The notes: a model not told the origin generated them from the sequence alone. DNA of 64,000 bases from Anaspis maculata (GCA_949128115.1 OX421964.1:50322601-50386600), one strand, 5' to 3'; positions 1 through 8,680 are shown, counted from the first letter of the stretch. Numbers and translations: made by a program.

Positions 1-693
1 ACTTGGTAAAAGAAAAATACAAAAATTGTGGTGTAGTTTCAAGATTTAACCAATATACGTTCAACTTTATACAACACCACTACAAGACTAAATGGATTTT
101 TACTTATTTATCACAGTGAAGCACTGCGATTCAAGTACAGCTACTGATTCAAGGAGTTTCCAGGCGCTGTAGAACCTCCACCGTCAGAACATTTAGTTTC
201 ATAGAGAGAAGGTTGTTTTTCAACAACAAAAATTCGGGGAATTGGACGAAAAATGGTTGGAAAATATTCAAGAACCTATTGTTTAAAAATTTACTGTCAA
301 AAATCAGTTCACCGATTAAAAACCTGGGGCAGAGGTCTAATTAACTGCAATTCAAGGCCCCTAAGTGACCTATGAAATAAGGCTTCGAGCCAGTGCATCA
401 GGAGGTGAGGATCGAACCACACCTAACGGCACAATAGATGATAAAAAAGCAAGAGGGGGGCTCAATGGGGCTCCAAGAGACACTCGTAGACACCAGGGAG
501 CCTATAGGGCTTCAACCAACCCAAGGAGACACAAGGGCGCCGTTTTGGTCTGAAACGGCAAAATCAGATAGTCAAAGATGGGGGCCCGCCCCATCAGGGC
601 CTGCGGAATCTAAACTTATGCACTCAAATTCAAATTTTTATTGCTTTTAAGGATGTTATCCTATAGCAAGGATCTGGTTACATTGTCGCTATA
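1..693. other. Unassigned flank, no gene seen
   Basis: Short frames at 365-650 overlap in different phases, lack recognisable motifs and have the composition of intergenic DNA. The stretch around 430-600 is purine- and G-rich. A 19-bp sequence at 608-626 recurs exactly at 6727-6745, on the far side of the two transposons. I see no promoter, RNA gene or complete mobile element. Confidence 0.6.
608..626 (+). repeat. 19-bp direct repeat, left copy
   Basis: ATCTAAACTTATGCACTCA occurs here and identically at 6727-6745. The two copies bracket transposons A and B. Sequence beyond the 19 bp does not match. It may be a remnant of an older local duplication into which the transposons inserted. Confidence 0.75.
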
Positions 694-1290
694 CAGGGTG
701 TTTCAAAAAGTATGTGCCATACGTGAATGGCAGATGGAGGAAGTCAAGGCGAGTTGAGATCAAGAAGAGAAAATTTTTTATGGCGATCGGTCTCGAAGAT
801 ACAGGGTGTTTTGTTCTTTGTCAACAATTTACAATAAGCGATATCTCTGGAGCGGTTTGATATAAACGAATGAAATTCACCTGTCACATTCCTCTGCTGG
901 CACTTGATCAAATGCCATAGCAAGTAGAAAAAAAATCAGGTCCGGACTTGGAAAAAAAAAGTTTTTGAGTTTGCCTGTAAAAAAGTACATTTTTTGAGCG
1001 GATTTCGGAAAAAACATTACCATATCTGGAAAGCTCAGAAAAAATGCTACAAGAGTGACTGTTCAATTTTCACGGCACACTCGAAGTCATCCGACAAAGG
1101 AATTGAGAACGAACTCATACCAGTGTTACTATTCAGAGTGAAATTTTTATTACGCGCAATAATGGATACATTTCGGTACGATCACTGCAGATTCTTCAGT
1201 TTTATCATATCTTTCACTTAAGAGTCGACATGCCTCACAAGAGAAGACATTTCTAAAAAAAAATCTCGAGAAAACCAAAATTCTCGCCAG
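694..1290 (+). repeat. Left terminal inverted repeat of element A
   Basis: This arm pairs with 2158-2752 in inverted orientation from the CAGGGTG end to the inner boundary at CTCGCCAG. Clear paired blocks include the AAGTACAT region near 980 and the AAATTTTTATTACGCGCAATAATGG-like region near 1140, matched on the right near 2300. Differences are mostly single substitutions. Confidence 0.85.
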
Positions 1291-1610
1291 AGTTGGACTG
1301 TTACAATTTCGTTTTTTTGTTTCATTCAAATTTATTTGGATATGCAGAGTTCACAGATTTTTGTTGAAATTGTTAGCACATTTGGCGGGAATAATAAGTT
1401 TTCTTAGTAGGTACCTTATTTGACCATCATACAAAGAATTAAATGAGAGAGAGTTCCATCTATCATTTCTTATACCACAAAATATTCGCTTGTTTTTGTT
1501 ATACCTACCTAGTTCACCTAGGTAACTTTATTTTTTTGAAACATTTATGGTTGTGTTGTCAGTTGTGTTACCAGTTGTTTGTTCGGTCCAAATAAATCCT
1601 CGCAAACAAA
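1291..1610. other. Element A interior, noncoding
   Basis: AT-rich sequence between the left TIR and the transposase relic. It contains TACC-type microsatellite fragments near 1500-1525 (TACCTACCTAG and CCTAGGTA) and no supported reading frame. It could be the 5' untranslated leader of the captured transposase gene, because the relic's likely ATG is at 1611. Confidence 0.5.
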
Positions 1611-2157
1611 ATGGCCAACCGATTTACAAACGCTGAATTCGCCGATATTATTCTCGTGTGGGTTCTGCGATGGCAACGGGAGATCCGCCAAAAGGGAATA
1701 CGAGCTAAGATATCCAGGTCGCAGAATACCATATCGAAACACGTTTGGAAGAATTTTTCAATACAGTCGTGAGCATGGGAGATTCCCCGGAACTGCTGTT
1801 GTAGCTGTACCTCCGAGAAACATCGAACGACCAAGAGTGGATGCCCAGGAAGAAATTCTGGAGATGGCAGAGGAAGATCCTTCCATAAACACGAGGAGGA
1901 TAGGACATGCCCTTGGTATTCCCCATGCTCGTGCATGGAGAGGATCAAAAAGCGAACGCTTGTATCCTTACCACCTGCAGAAGGTGCAGCGACTAGAGCC
2001 AAATGATCCAGCCCCGAACGTCTCATCTTTTGCAGATGGATTGTAAACCATCCACGAACTGTACCTCGGATTTTATTCACAGATGAGGCCCAGTTTACAA
2101 GGGACGGCGTTACTAATTGCCGAAACTCGCACATTTGGGCGCAGGAAAATCCCCATG
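1611..2157 (+). pseudogene. Frameshifted DUF4817/DDE transposase relic
   Basis: The relic encodes the N-terminal part of an insect transposase of the type with a DUF4817 helix-turn-helix followed by a DDE domain. The likely start at 1611 reads MANRFTNAEFADI. A frameshift near 1650-1665 moves to the frame containing GFCDGNGRSAKREYELRYP, which is typical of the helix-turn-helix region. It continues through EEDPSINTRRIG and SERLYPYHLQKVQ and stops at 2046. A further shift returns to the first frame at about 2067, which reads ILFTDEAQFTRDGV and then SHIWAQENPHA; the D in FTDEA is the expected first catalytic aspartate of the DDE domain. The sequence is then cut off at the right TIR, so the remaining catalytic residues are absent. 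With two frameshifts and no 3' half, it cannot encode an active enzyme. Family assignment rests on remembered motifs, not a search. Confidence 0.8.
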
Positions 2158-2752
2158 CTGGCGAGAATTCTGGTTTTCTCGAGATTTTTTTTTAGAAATG
2201 TCTTCCCTTGTGAGACATGTCGAGTCTTAGTGAAAGATATGATAGAACTGAGGAATCTGCAGTGATAGTACCGAATTGTATCCATTATTGCGCCTAATAA
2301 AAATTTCACTTTGAATAGTAACACTGGTGTGAGTTGTTTCTCAATTTCTTTGTCGGATGACTTCAAGTGTGCTGTGAAAACTGAACAGTCACTCTTGTAG
2401 CATTTTTCCTAAGCTTTCCAGATATGGTAGTGATTTTTCCGAAATCCGCTCAGAAAATGTACTTTTTGATAGGCAAACTCAAAAACTTTTTTTTTCAAGT
2501 CCGGTCCTGATTTTTTCTCTACCTGCTATGGCATTTGATCAAGTACCAGCAGAGGAATGTGACAGGTAAATTTCATCTGTTTATATCAAACCGCTCCAGA
2601 GATATCGCTTATTGTAAATTGTGACCAAAGAACAAAACACCCTGTATCTTCGAGACCGATCGCCAAAAAATTTTTTCTCTTTTTGATCTCAACTCGCCTT
2701 GACATCCTCCATCTGCCATTCACGTATGGCACATACTTTTTGAAACACCCTG
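2158..2752 (-). repeat. Right terminal inverted repeat of element A
   Basis: Inverted copy of 694-1290, ending CTTTTTGAAACACCCTG. Its inner edge begins CTGGCGAGAATTC immediately after a transposase-like coding stretch, so the repeat abuts coding sequence with no spacer. Confidence 0.85.
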
Positions 2753-2756
2753 TATA
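2753..2756. other. TATA junction shared by elements A and B
   Basis: Four bases separate the last base of A from the first base of B. TATA also flanks the outer ends of A (690-693) and B (6724-6727). A 4-bp target duplication for both insertions explains all three copies most simply. Confidence 0.7.
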
Positions 2757-4031
2757 CCGGGTGTTTATAAACGTTTGTTATCATATCGCCTTTGGAATCT
2801 CCTATAGTAGCCGAGGCACACACGTTAAATGGAAAGAAAACGGCATTTGATGTTACAAGCAAGCCACTTTGCACAGTTGTTACTAAGACACTAACAAACA
2901 TTTTTTCCCGCAGCACATGAAAATCGGTCCCTTAGGAAAGCGGGGGGGGGGGGAAACCCCCTTGGAAAGAGTAACTTTTTCAAATATTGACCGATTTTCA
3001 CAATTTTGGTGTCGATTCCACACAATAGACCCATTCAGTTTTACCTGGTTTGCGCGCGCATCTGCACGACTCGGTGCCATGATAACGGTGCAGGTGAAAT
3101 GGTGAAAAATGACATCCTTGGAAAAATCAAAGTCAAAGTGTCAAACAGTCAATGTGATAGGTGTACGGTATATACGCGTGATCCCTGCAAACATCACCTT
3201 GAAAGAAGAGTGGTTAAAAGCAACAAGATGTGGTTAGAAGTCCCCGATCGCGGAAAACACGGACCACGGACCGTAGCTAGTAACTAGCTCCCAGACCCCC
3301 AGTTCCTTCGAGTGTTTCTGTCCGCGATAGTGTGACAAATTCTTACAGGTCGGCCTGTCTTTGGCTACTGTCACCTTCTGGGAGAATTTATAGGTCACAG
3401 TCGTAGTTCTCTAGGCCCTCGAAGAGTTGCTGTCGGTGACAAAGGATGCAAAGCTTCTTCCATGAGGTTGACCCGGAATACATGTTCTGTGATAGGTGGG
3501 AATGCTGCTGACCTGTATGTTTTGCGGTTACACGGTCTCTGCCTCTCCTTCCTTTAGAAGGGTAGCCCTGGCACACATCTTGTTCCATGTTGAGTGGAGG
3601 TCACCTCATCATTCAGCAGTGAATTCTCACTAGCGTAAACGTCAAAATGACGGCAGTTGGAGTCTTAATCCACATGCTCCGTCAAAAATGAAACTTACAG
3701 GGAATATCAGGAGCGCAAACTTCATGCTGAATTTCCCTAGATGGTCGTTCAGATGCGCGCGCAACTCACTTTGTGTCTCTTTTCTCACACAGATTTCTGT
3801 ATAAGTCTGTCTCACTCGTTTTCACCGAATAGGTCTATTTGATATCACTAAGAAAAATAGAGACAATGCCAATGCTGTAAGTTACAAGGTATGGTTATTT
3901 TTAGGCGCATTTTCAAAATATGGCCGCCAATTTCGCAAAATTTTATCTGATTTGAAAATAACCTTGTCACATGTCCAAACCGACTAATTCAAGGATGCTC
4001 TTCACGTTTCCTTTGTCTAAAATAATATTCG
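2757..4031 (+). repeat. Left inverted-repeat arm of element B, interrupted
   Basis: Pairs with the right arm at several blocks. These are the terminal CCGGGTGTTTATAAACG, the GCATTTGATGTTACAAGCAA block near 2852, the AAATCGGTCCCTTAGG block near 2923, the GTGTCGATTCCACACAA block ending at 3025, and the TATGGCCGCC and CTGATTTGAAAATAA blocks near 3920-3960. A G-run of about a dozen bases near 2942 is matched by a C-run in the right arm. An 812-bp block at 3026-3837 is absent from the right arm. Confidence 0.8.
3026..3837. mobile_element. Insertion nested in left arm of B (TAGACC...GGTCTA)
   Basis: Deleting this block makes the left arm read straight from CACACAA into TTTGATATC, matching the opposite arm at 5841-5872 read in reverse. 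The ends form an imperfect inverted repeat, TAGACCCATTCAG against TAGACCTATTCGG, and both sides carry GCGCGCGCATCTG about 30-90 bp inside. No protein motif is visible in about 800 bp. Relative to the uninserted arm I cannot resolve a target duplication. It is probably a non-autonomous DNA element of unknown family. Confidence 0.65.
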
Positions 4032-4560
4032 GTGGATCATTGTAACTATTATTATCCGGTAAACGTGGAATGGGGGTGCAGGGGGCACCCCTCAGCAGCG
4101 GGTGTGATTGTGCACTCATCTGAACTTCGCCCTAAGTTTGATTTTTCAGTGTTTATTTTATTTTCATTTTCATATCTTATACTTTATTCTGGAAAATCAA
4201 TAAAGACAGTTTATAATTATTATTATTCAAAATGAGTTCCATAAATCTTACGTCTTATTTTAAATTCAACGCCACAACCCGAATGTGGATTTGAATATGC
4301 GAAATGTTTTGGCGGCAGTTATTCATGACTGCAGCTTGCAGCGCTGTTGTTTCAAATGTAGTGACATATTGAGGTAAGGAAACAGATGTATAAAGCCAAC
4401 ACTGCCTTCAATTACCCTCAGTTGATCTGTAAGTGGGTTTTCCCCACAGTGAATCTCAAGAATGATATTTGAATTATTCAGATTTCTTTCAGAAAGGTCT
4501 CTTTCTGGTTTACCTCAAATCATAGGCTCAGTGACAACCGTAGATGAATTCGTCAGATCT
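4032..4560. other. Element B core, upstream noncoding part
   Basis: AT-rich stretch with (ATT)n-type runs and a short G/C-rich inverted patch near 4070-4092. No coding similarity was recognised before about 4570. A leader or intron of the broken gene could lie here, but nothing shows it. Confidence 0.45.
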
Positions 4561-4569
4561 TCGGATTAT

Positions 4570-5423
4570 CTCAAAACACCAACCTCAATGATGTCACTTG
4601 CGATCAGATGGAAGAAGCTGATAGCAGGATATTTCTTCATGTCATGGACATGGTAATTCTCGATACTGGAAACGTCCCCATTCCAAGTTCCGATACAGAC
4701 GTCGTGGTCCTAGCGATCTCCTACAACTTCGACATAAAAAGCGTCGGCCTCAGGCAATTACGGATTCTCTATGGTACCTCCAAGCATTACAGACACCTAG
4801 CAATCCATTCAATTGCAGAAGCTCTTGGAGAGTCCAGATCCGTAGCTCAGCGTGGTTTCCACGCCTACATAGATTGTGATAGCGTTTCGTTTTTTAGTTG
4901 ATAGAAAGACAAAAAGACAGGTGGAGTGCTTGGAAAGATATTTACACCGATGCATTCACACCTTTAGCTCGTCCTCCTGCACATCCTCTCACTGAGGATA
5001 CACTGAAGACCTCGGAAGAGAACACAGTCCGCATGTATGGAGTGTGTGATCCTGAGTGTATCACTGCAGATCAGGTTCGCAATAACCTATTTGCCACAGA
5101 GAATCGACCTTTGGCCCTGTGGTCCTCCGACATCTGGTGCCGTAGTACAGCATCCTCGACGAGCCGCTTACCAGGCTGGTCAGTTGTGGGGACAAGCCAC
5201 GTCCACTAGCCAGTGTGACACAACTCCAGAAGGATTGGGCTGGGCACTCCAAAATGATAAGTGGGAACCAGTATGGTCTCAGTTATAGGAAGTGTGGAGT
5301 GCTTGTCATGCCTTGGACCGATGTGGCTGCAAGACTGGTTGCCAAACTATGCAATGTAAAGGCAAAAGAAATTGGCTACCCTGCACTCTTAGTTGCAAGA
5401 GCTGTGAAGGAGGCTGCACCAAC
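4570..5423 (+). pseudogene. Broken gene of a transposon-associated family (HEEAD / SDTDVVV / Cys-rich tail)
   Basis: Three frames read in succession give the motif order of a conserved uncharacterised protein found in many copies in insect and cnidarian genomes. The frame through 4608 gives MEEADSRIFLHVMDMV (usually HEEADTRI), then SSDTDVVVLAISYN, then a relic of the LWVxxGTxKHxR motif, IAEALGESRS and FHAYIDCDSVSFFS, stopping near 4899. A shifted frame from about 4900 gives WSAWKDIYTDAF and ends at 5209. A third frame gives AALP-region relics, ALQNDKWEPVWSQL, an in-frame stop at 5286-5288, and then a cysteine-rich tail whose spacing starts CGCKTGC and ends CKSCEGGC near 5420. At least two frameshifts and one stop make it non-functional. 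The aspartates in the EEAD and DTDVVV motifs suggest a nuclease or integrase fold, but that is inference; the function is unknown to me. It may be the enzyme of element B. Confidence 0.7.
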
Positions 5424-5659
5424 AAAAACTATGCCTTCAGTTTTTTTTTATAAATTTGGAGAAAAGTATAGGTACTAGAAGCCCCAATAATTACTTCTCA
5501 GTTCAGGACTTGATCCTACGATTGATTCAGCCGATCCAGGGAACAGTGTGCAACAAATCATTGCGAATAATATGTAACTGAATATTTCTTCATTAGTATA
5601 AATATTGAAAAAAATTGCCTTCTATGCTTCCTTCATTCAATAACTCTCTTCAGATATCT
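5424..5659. other. Element B core, downstream noncoding part
   Basis: AT-rich sequence between the cysteine-rich tail of the broken gene and the inner edge of the right inverted repeat. No frame, repeat or RNA is visible. Confidence 0.45.
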
Positions 5660-5877
5660 CGAATGTTATTTTAGATGAAGAAAAACGTAAAGAGCGCCCC
5701 AAAATTGGTCGGCTTAGACACGCGACAAGCTTATTTTCAAATCAGATGAAATTTTCCTAAATAGGCGGCCATATTTTAAAAATGGCGCCCGAAAATGAAA
5801 AAATAACTGTATCTTGTGACGTACTTCATCTCTATCTTCCTTAGCGATATTAAATTGTGTGGAATCGACACCAGAAT

Positions 5878-6164
5878 GGGGCCTTGCACTGCCACTTTTA
5901 CACACCGAGGGCGCCACGACCGTTGGGGGCAAATTCGACGATTCTGACGGCGTTGACGCTTCAGCGACCGACGTCCGTCATTTTATGTCTTGATTTGAAC
6001 TTTGGATAACCTCTGTTTCTTGCTTGACGTCCCCAGTCACTGTCAGTTACTGGTCAAACTACTCAAACTCCCCTGTTTTTTGCGTCGTTACGGCCGCTTT
6101 ATCGAAGTAGGCGCCCCCTACAGTAGTGGCGACCTCACGTTGAGTTTTTCAATTGCAAGGCCCC
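5878..6164. mobile_element. 287-bp miniature element in right arm of B (GGGGCCTTGCA ends)
   Basis: Perfect 11-bp terminal inverted repeats: GGGGCCTTGCA at 5878 and TGCAAGGCCCC ending 6164. Comparison with the uninterrupted left arm around 2990-3020 shows a clean insertion with an apparent 2-bp AT duplication. It has no coding capacity, so it is a non-autonomous DNA element. Confidence 0.75.
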
Positions 6165-6189
6165 ATTGTGAAAATCGGTCAATATTTGA

Positions 6190-6470
6190 AATAGTATTTT
6201 TCGACACAAGAGCGCGTTTTCAGGCCCGAAGCTTTGTTTGCCATCATGAGGCGTAGCCGAATGCTGCAAAAGAGGCTGAGGGCCTGAAAAAGCACAGCGC
6301 TCGTGTGTCGAACAACGTTTTTTGTAATCGTCGCTAAATTGAGAGAAAACTCGAATTTCTTGTAAATTTTGACACTACTTTGACAAATGTCATGCTAGAT
6401 ACATAAACTGCAAAACTTATATTTTTGGTTATGTATTACTTTGCGCGTTGTGTATCTATGAAACGATCAC
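6190..6470. mobile_element. Hairpin-forming miniature element in right arm of B
   Basis: The left arm lacks this ~280-bp block, which sits between AATATTTGA and AAAAAGTTAC. Its 5' part can fold into a long imperfect hairpin: CGACACAAGAGCGCG and TTTTCAGGCC near 6200-6225 pair with GGCCTGAAAA and GCGCTCGTGTGTCG near 6279-6306. Its 3' part (TGACAAATGTCA followed by TACATAAACTG) is shared with a second copy at about 8681-8990. Confidence 0.65.
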
Positions 6471-6726
6471 GAAAAAGTTACTTTTTTCAAGGGGGGCCCT
6501 CCCCCCCCCGCTTTCCTAAGGGACCGATTTCCATGTGCTGCGGAAAAAAATGTTTGTTAGGGTCTAAGTAACAACTGTGCAAAGTGGCTTGCTTGTAACA
6601 TCAAATGCCGTTTTTTTTATGTGTACCTCGGCTACTACTATCACTCTTTCAAATCGTGCCTTTCACTGCGACTTTTGGCCTGACCAAAGCCTGCCGCGAT
6701 CACAGACGTTTATAAACACCCGGTAT

Positions 6727-6745
6727 ATCTAAACTTATGCACTCA
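6727..6745 (+). repeat. 19-bp direct repeat, right copy
   Basis: Exact copy of 608-626, starting within the TATA flank of element B. See the left copy for context. Confidence 0.75.
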
Positions 6746-6901
6746 TATGCGGATGCGATTTTCAAGTCGCGGCGAGGCGCTGCGCTGCGGTTCAACAAGC
6801 TGCTTCTGGCTCCGTGTTTGTGATCGATATAGGTATAATTATTATTCTTGTAGGATATTTTCTAGTTTTGGTTGATGTCATTCTGTTGTTCTCATTTATT
6901 A
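6746..6901. other. Short unassigned stretch
   Basis: Sequence between the 19-bp repeat and the hAT-type element. A GC-rich patch near 6760-6800 is followed by AT-rich DNA. No feature was recognised. Confidence 0.5.
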
Positions 6902-7265
6902 TTGACTACCAGGGCCGCCGAGAGCTTGGCCGGGCCCCGATGTTGGATGTCACCCACGGGCCCCCTTATTAGAAAATGTTGTGTCCGCGAGCGGAGCGCG
7001 ATTTTTTTGAATAAAGATAATAATGATGATGGTAATAATACGTATTTTCTACCACCAAAACAAAAGCTTGTTTGTGAATCTGGTCATCTGCTGTGCAAAA
7101 TAGATTTTCTTGGATTCTGTTTTTGGGTTTTTCAAATTTTTACTTTTCGGTTAGTGAGCTAGAAGAAAAATTAACTCGAGCTCACGGGCCCCCTACAGGG
7201 CTCCGGGCCCCGGATATATGATATATCACCTCCTGAACCACTCTCTCGGCGGCACTGTTGACTAC
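6902..7265. mobile_element. hAT-type miniature element with 8-bp target duplication
   Basis: The element proper is 6910-7257 (348 bp). It starts CAGGGCCGCCGAGAG and ends CTCTCGGCGGCACTG, an inverted repeat with one mismatch in 15 bases. TTGACTAC occurs on both sides (6902-6909 and 7258-7265) as a perfect 8-bp target-site duplication. CAGGGCCG-type ends with 8-bp duplications are the signature of the hAT superfamily. The interior contains G/C-rich blocks (GGGCCCC) and an (AAT)n-like run but no transposase, so it is non-autonomous. The intact duplication suggests a fairly young insertion. Confidence 0.9.
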
Positions 7266-7802
7266 TCGTGTTTTCATAAAGATTGATTTCTTGTCATAGT
7301 TTTGGGACAATCTGTCGAGCAATCTGGTTACAGGTAACAGTGAATAGTGTACTCATCTGCACTCTGGAAATGCGCTCATGAAACTCACCCCCGTGAGGAC
7401 TTTGCTACTTGTTTACTTGTTCTGACACATTTCGGCAATAATTTTTCAAAACCTCATTGTTGAGTGCTTTGCAGACAAAGACACCTCAAATATATCTTTG
7501 GAATACTTTCAACTTATAAGAGTGATCAAATTTTCTCCTCAAGTCGCCTATGATTCCTGAAAATCTGGCGGAAAAACGTACCTAGCAAGGAGACCGAGGC
7601 CTGCCTACTTTGAGGAGAAATTTACTCAATCACTCTTCATGTTTTGTTCCAGCTGAGCAGATACGGGAACAGACTTCTCATGTAGCTCGTAGGGGGGCAT
7701 TCTTACCAGAGAGCGCATTTTTGTTTTTTGGTAATAGGTACTCGTCATCGAATAGGAGAGAGCTTTTGTTTGGGAAATGTTCTTTTCCATACAAAACACG
7801 AA
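7266..7802. other. Unassigned flank before the satellite, with an inverted repeat
   Basis: No gene recognised. An imperfect inverted repeat pairs AAGAGTGAT...TTTCTCCTCAA at 7518-7542 with its reverse complement at 7610-7637, leaving a ~67-bp loop. A 72-codon frame across 7610-7828 has no recognised motif and runs into the satellite edge, so I do not call it a gene. Confidence 0.55.
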
Positions 7803-8045
7803 GAAACTTTTTACACATTCATCGGTGAAGTAGAACTAAAATAACTAAAAAAACCAGAAGGAGAAAGGACTAACTAGGATAACTGAGATCGATTTTGACT
7901 CTAACTTCTGCAGCAAATGACCAAAAAGCCGATTACCGAGAAGTTCTCCCGAATGTGCGCCCGCGAACGTCGAAGGAAAATGCGTTGTATTGTTCAAATG
8001 CGTAAGCTGAGTCCAAAAATTCGTTCACACTCTTATCAATGGAGC
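7803..8045 (+). repeat. Outermost, highly diverged satellite monomer (left part)
   Basis: Satellite similarity begins with GAAACTTTTTACACATTC and ATCGGTGAAG at about 7803. It is interrupted by roughly 40 bp of foreign sequence (about 7837-7877), then resumes with CTGAGATCGATTTTG, ACTTCTGCAGCAAATGACCA and CGAGAAGTTCTCCCGAATGTG. After about 7958 the match weakens. It recovers at TTCGTTCACACTCTTATC just before the transposon at 8046. The monomer is far more diverged than any in the main array, as expected at an array edge where homogenisation is weak. Confidence 0.75.
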
Positions 8046-8310
8046 CATGGGCGCCCGCAGGATTTTTGTCAGGGGGGGGCAAATAGCTTCAGTTAGAGAA
8101 CGTCACATACCTACCTGGCCTAATTTGCGAAGTCCTTTAGATTAGCGCCGCAGGTGAAAATTTTTTCGAATAATAATAATAATAATGGTGATAATAATTA
8201 TTGTGCGAAAAATAAGGAAATATATTTGAAAATTGAACTTAACTTTAGAGAAATTTATTAAAATTTGTAATTTTGTACAAAATGTATAAAAATTTACTTC
8301 AAAATAGCCA

Positions 8311-8595
8311 GGTCAATAGTTACACTCGTTCATTATCTTGAAAAAACCCCTAGTGTTTTAAACCAGAGGTTTAGAAAATTTCAATTATTGCCATGATTGA
8401 TATAGAGGTCAATTGTTACACTCGTTCATTATGTTAAAAGAAACCCCTTGTGTTTTAAACCAGAGGCAGAGGTTCAGAAAATTTCAAGTATTGCTATGAT
8501 TGATATAGGTAGGTCAATTGTTACACTCGTTCATTATGTTGAAAAAACCCCTGGTGCTTTAAACCAGAGGTTCAGAAAATTTCAAGTATTGCTTT
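8311..8595 (+). repeat. Three-copy tandem repeat, ~96-105 bp unit
   Basis: GGTCAATnGTTACACTCGTT begins three successive units at 8311, 8407 and 8512. Each unit continues through a CCCC-TnGTG-TTTAAACCAGAGG segment and CAGAAAATTTCAA. The second unit is longer because CAGAGG is duplicated within it. The repeat lies inside the element at 8046-9305 and is probably its internal minisatellite. Confidence 0.85.
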
Positions 8596-8680
8596 GTTTT
8601 GCTGTCTTTAACGATTACCTATTAGGTTTAGGAAAACGCGAATTGAAGTCTTCTAGGGTCCTTTCCAAACGGAAAATAGT

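Larger units (their letters stand above)
694..2752. mobile_element. DNA transposon A with ~0.6-kb terminal inverted repeats
   Basis: The element begins CAGGGTGTTTCAAAAAGTA and ends with its reverse complement. The inverted repeats run inward for almost 600 bp on each side and differ by scattered substitutions and small indels. Both outer flanks are TATA (690-693 and 2753-2756), consistent with a 4-bp or TA-type target duplication. Between the repeats lie about 870 bp, including a degenerate transposase relic. The CAGGGTGTTTC end is a familiar insect repeat terminus. I cannot assign the superfamily: the flank suggests a family with 4-bp duplications or Tc1/mariner, and the long repeats are unusual for mariner. 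The arms have diverged and the internal gene is broken, so the copy is not autonomous. Confidence 0.85.
2757..6723. mobile_element. DNA transposon B with interrupted ~0.5-kb terminal inverted repeats
   Basis: The element starts CCGGGTGTTTATAAACG and ends with the exact reverse complement, flanked by TATA on both sides. The left arm (2757-3025 plus 3838-4031) pairs with the right arm (6723 down to 5660, minus two insertions). Removing the inserted blocks brings the arms to about 0.46-0.50 kb. The unique core (4032-5659) holds a broken gene with recognisable motifs. Its length without insertions is about 2.6 kb. I do not recognise the superfamily. The TATA flank and long TIRs resemble element A, but the two elements' terminal sequences differ after the shared GGGTGTTT. 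Confidence 0.82.
5660..6723 (-). repeat. Right inverted-repeat arm of element B, interrupted twice
   Basis: Reverse complement of the left arm, made of 5660-5877, 6165-6190 and 6471-6723. The two gaps are insertions described separately. The terminal part ends GTTTATAAACACCCGG. The arm differs from its partner near the tip, where about 60 bp around 6640-6705 are replaced by unrelated sequence. Confidence 0.78.

Noticed and set aside
395..430. tRNA or tRNA-derived SINE on the minus strand (GGATCGAACC resembles a B box)
   Set aside because: The B-box-like sequence lacks one base, and there is no A box at the right distance or cloverleaf potential.
365..650. Two overlapping short frames
   Set aside because: They have low-complexity composition, conflicting phases and no motif similarity.
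1545..2366. Minus-strand frames opposite the transposase relic and in the right TIR
   Set aside because: They are shadows of the + strand transposase relic and of the inverted repeat.
694..2752. LTR retrotransposon interpretation of the long terminal repeats
   Set aside because: The terminal repeats are inverted, not direct, and there is no reverse transcriptase, primer-binding site or polypurine tract.
3388..3588. Minus-strand 66-codon frame with a CxxC
   Set aside because: It is isolated and short, has no known motif, and lies inside a nested non-autonomous insertion.
5714..6256. Short frames at 5714-5932 (-) and 6002-6256 (+)
   Set aside because: They fall in the right TIR arm and nested miniature elements and have no motif similarity.
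7610..7828. 72-codon frame before the array
   Set aside because: It has no recognised motif and ends within the satellite edge. It overlaps the inverted repeat.
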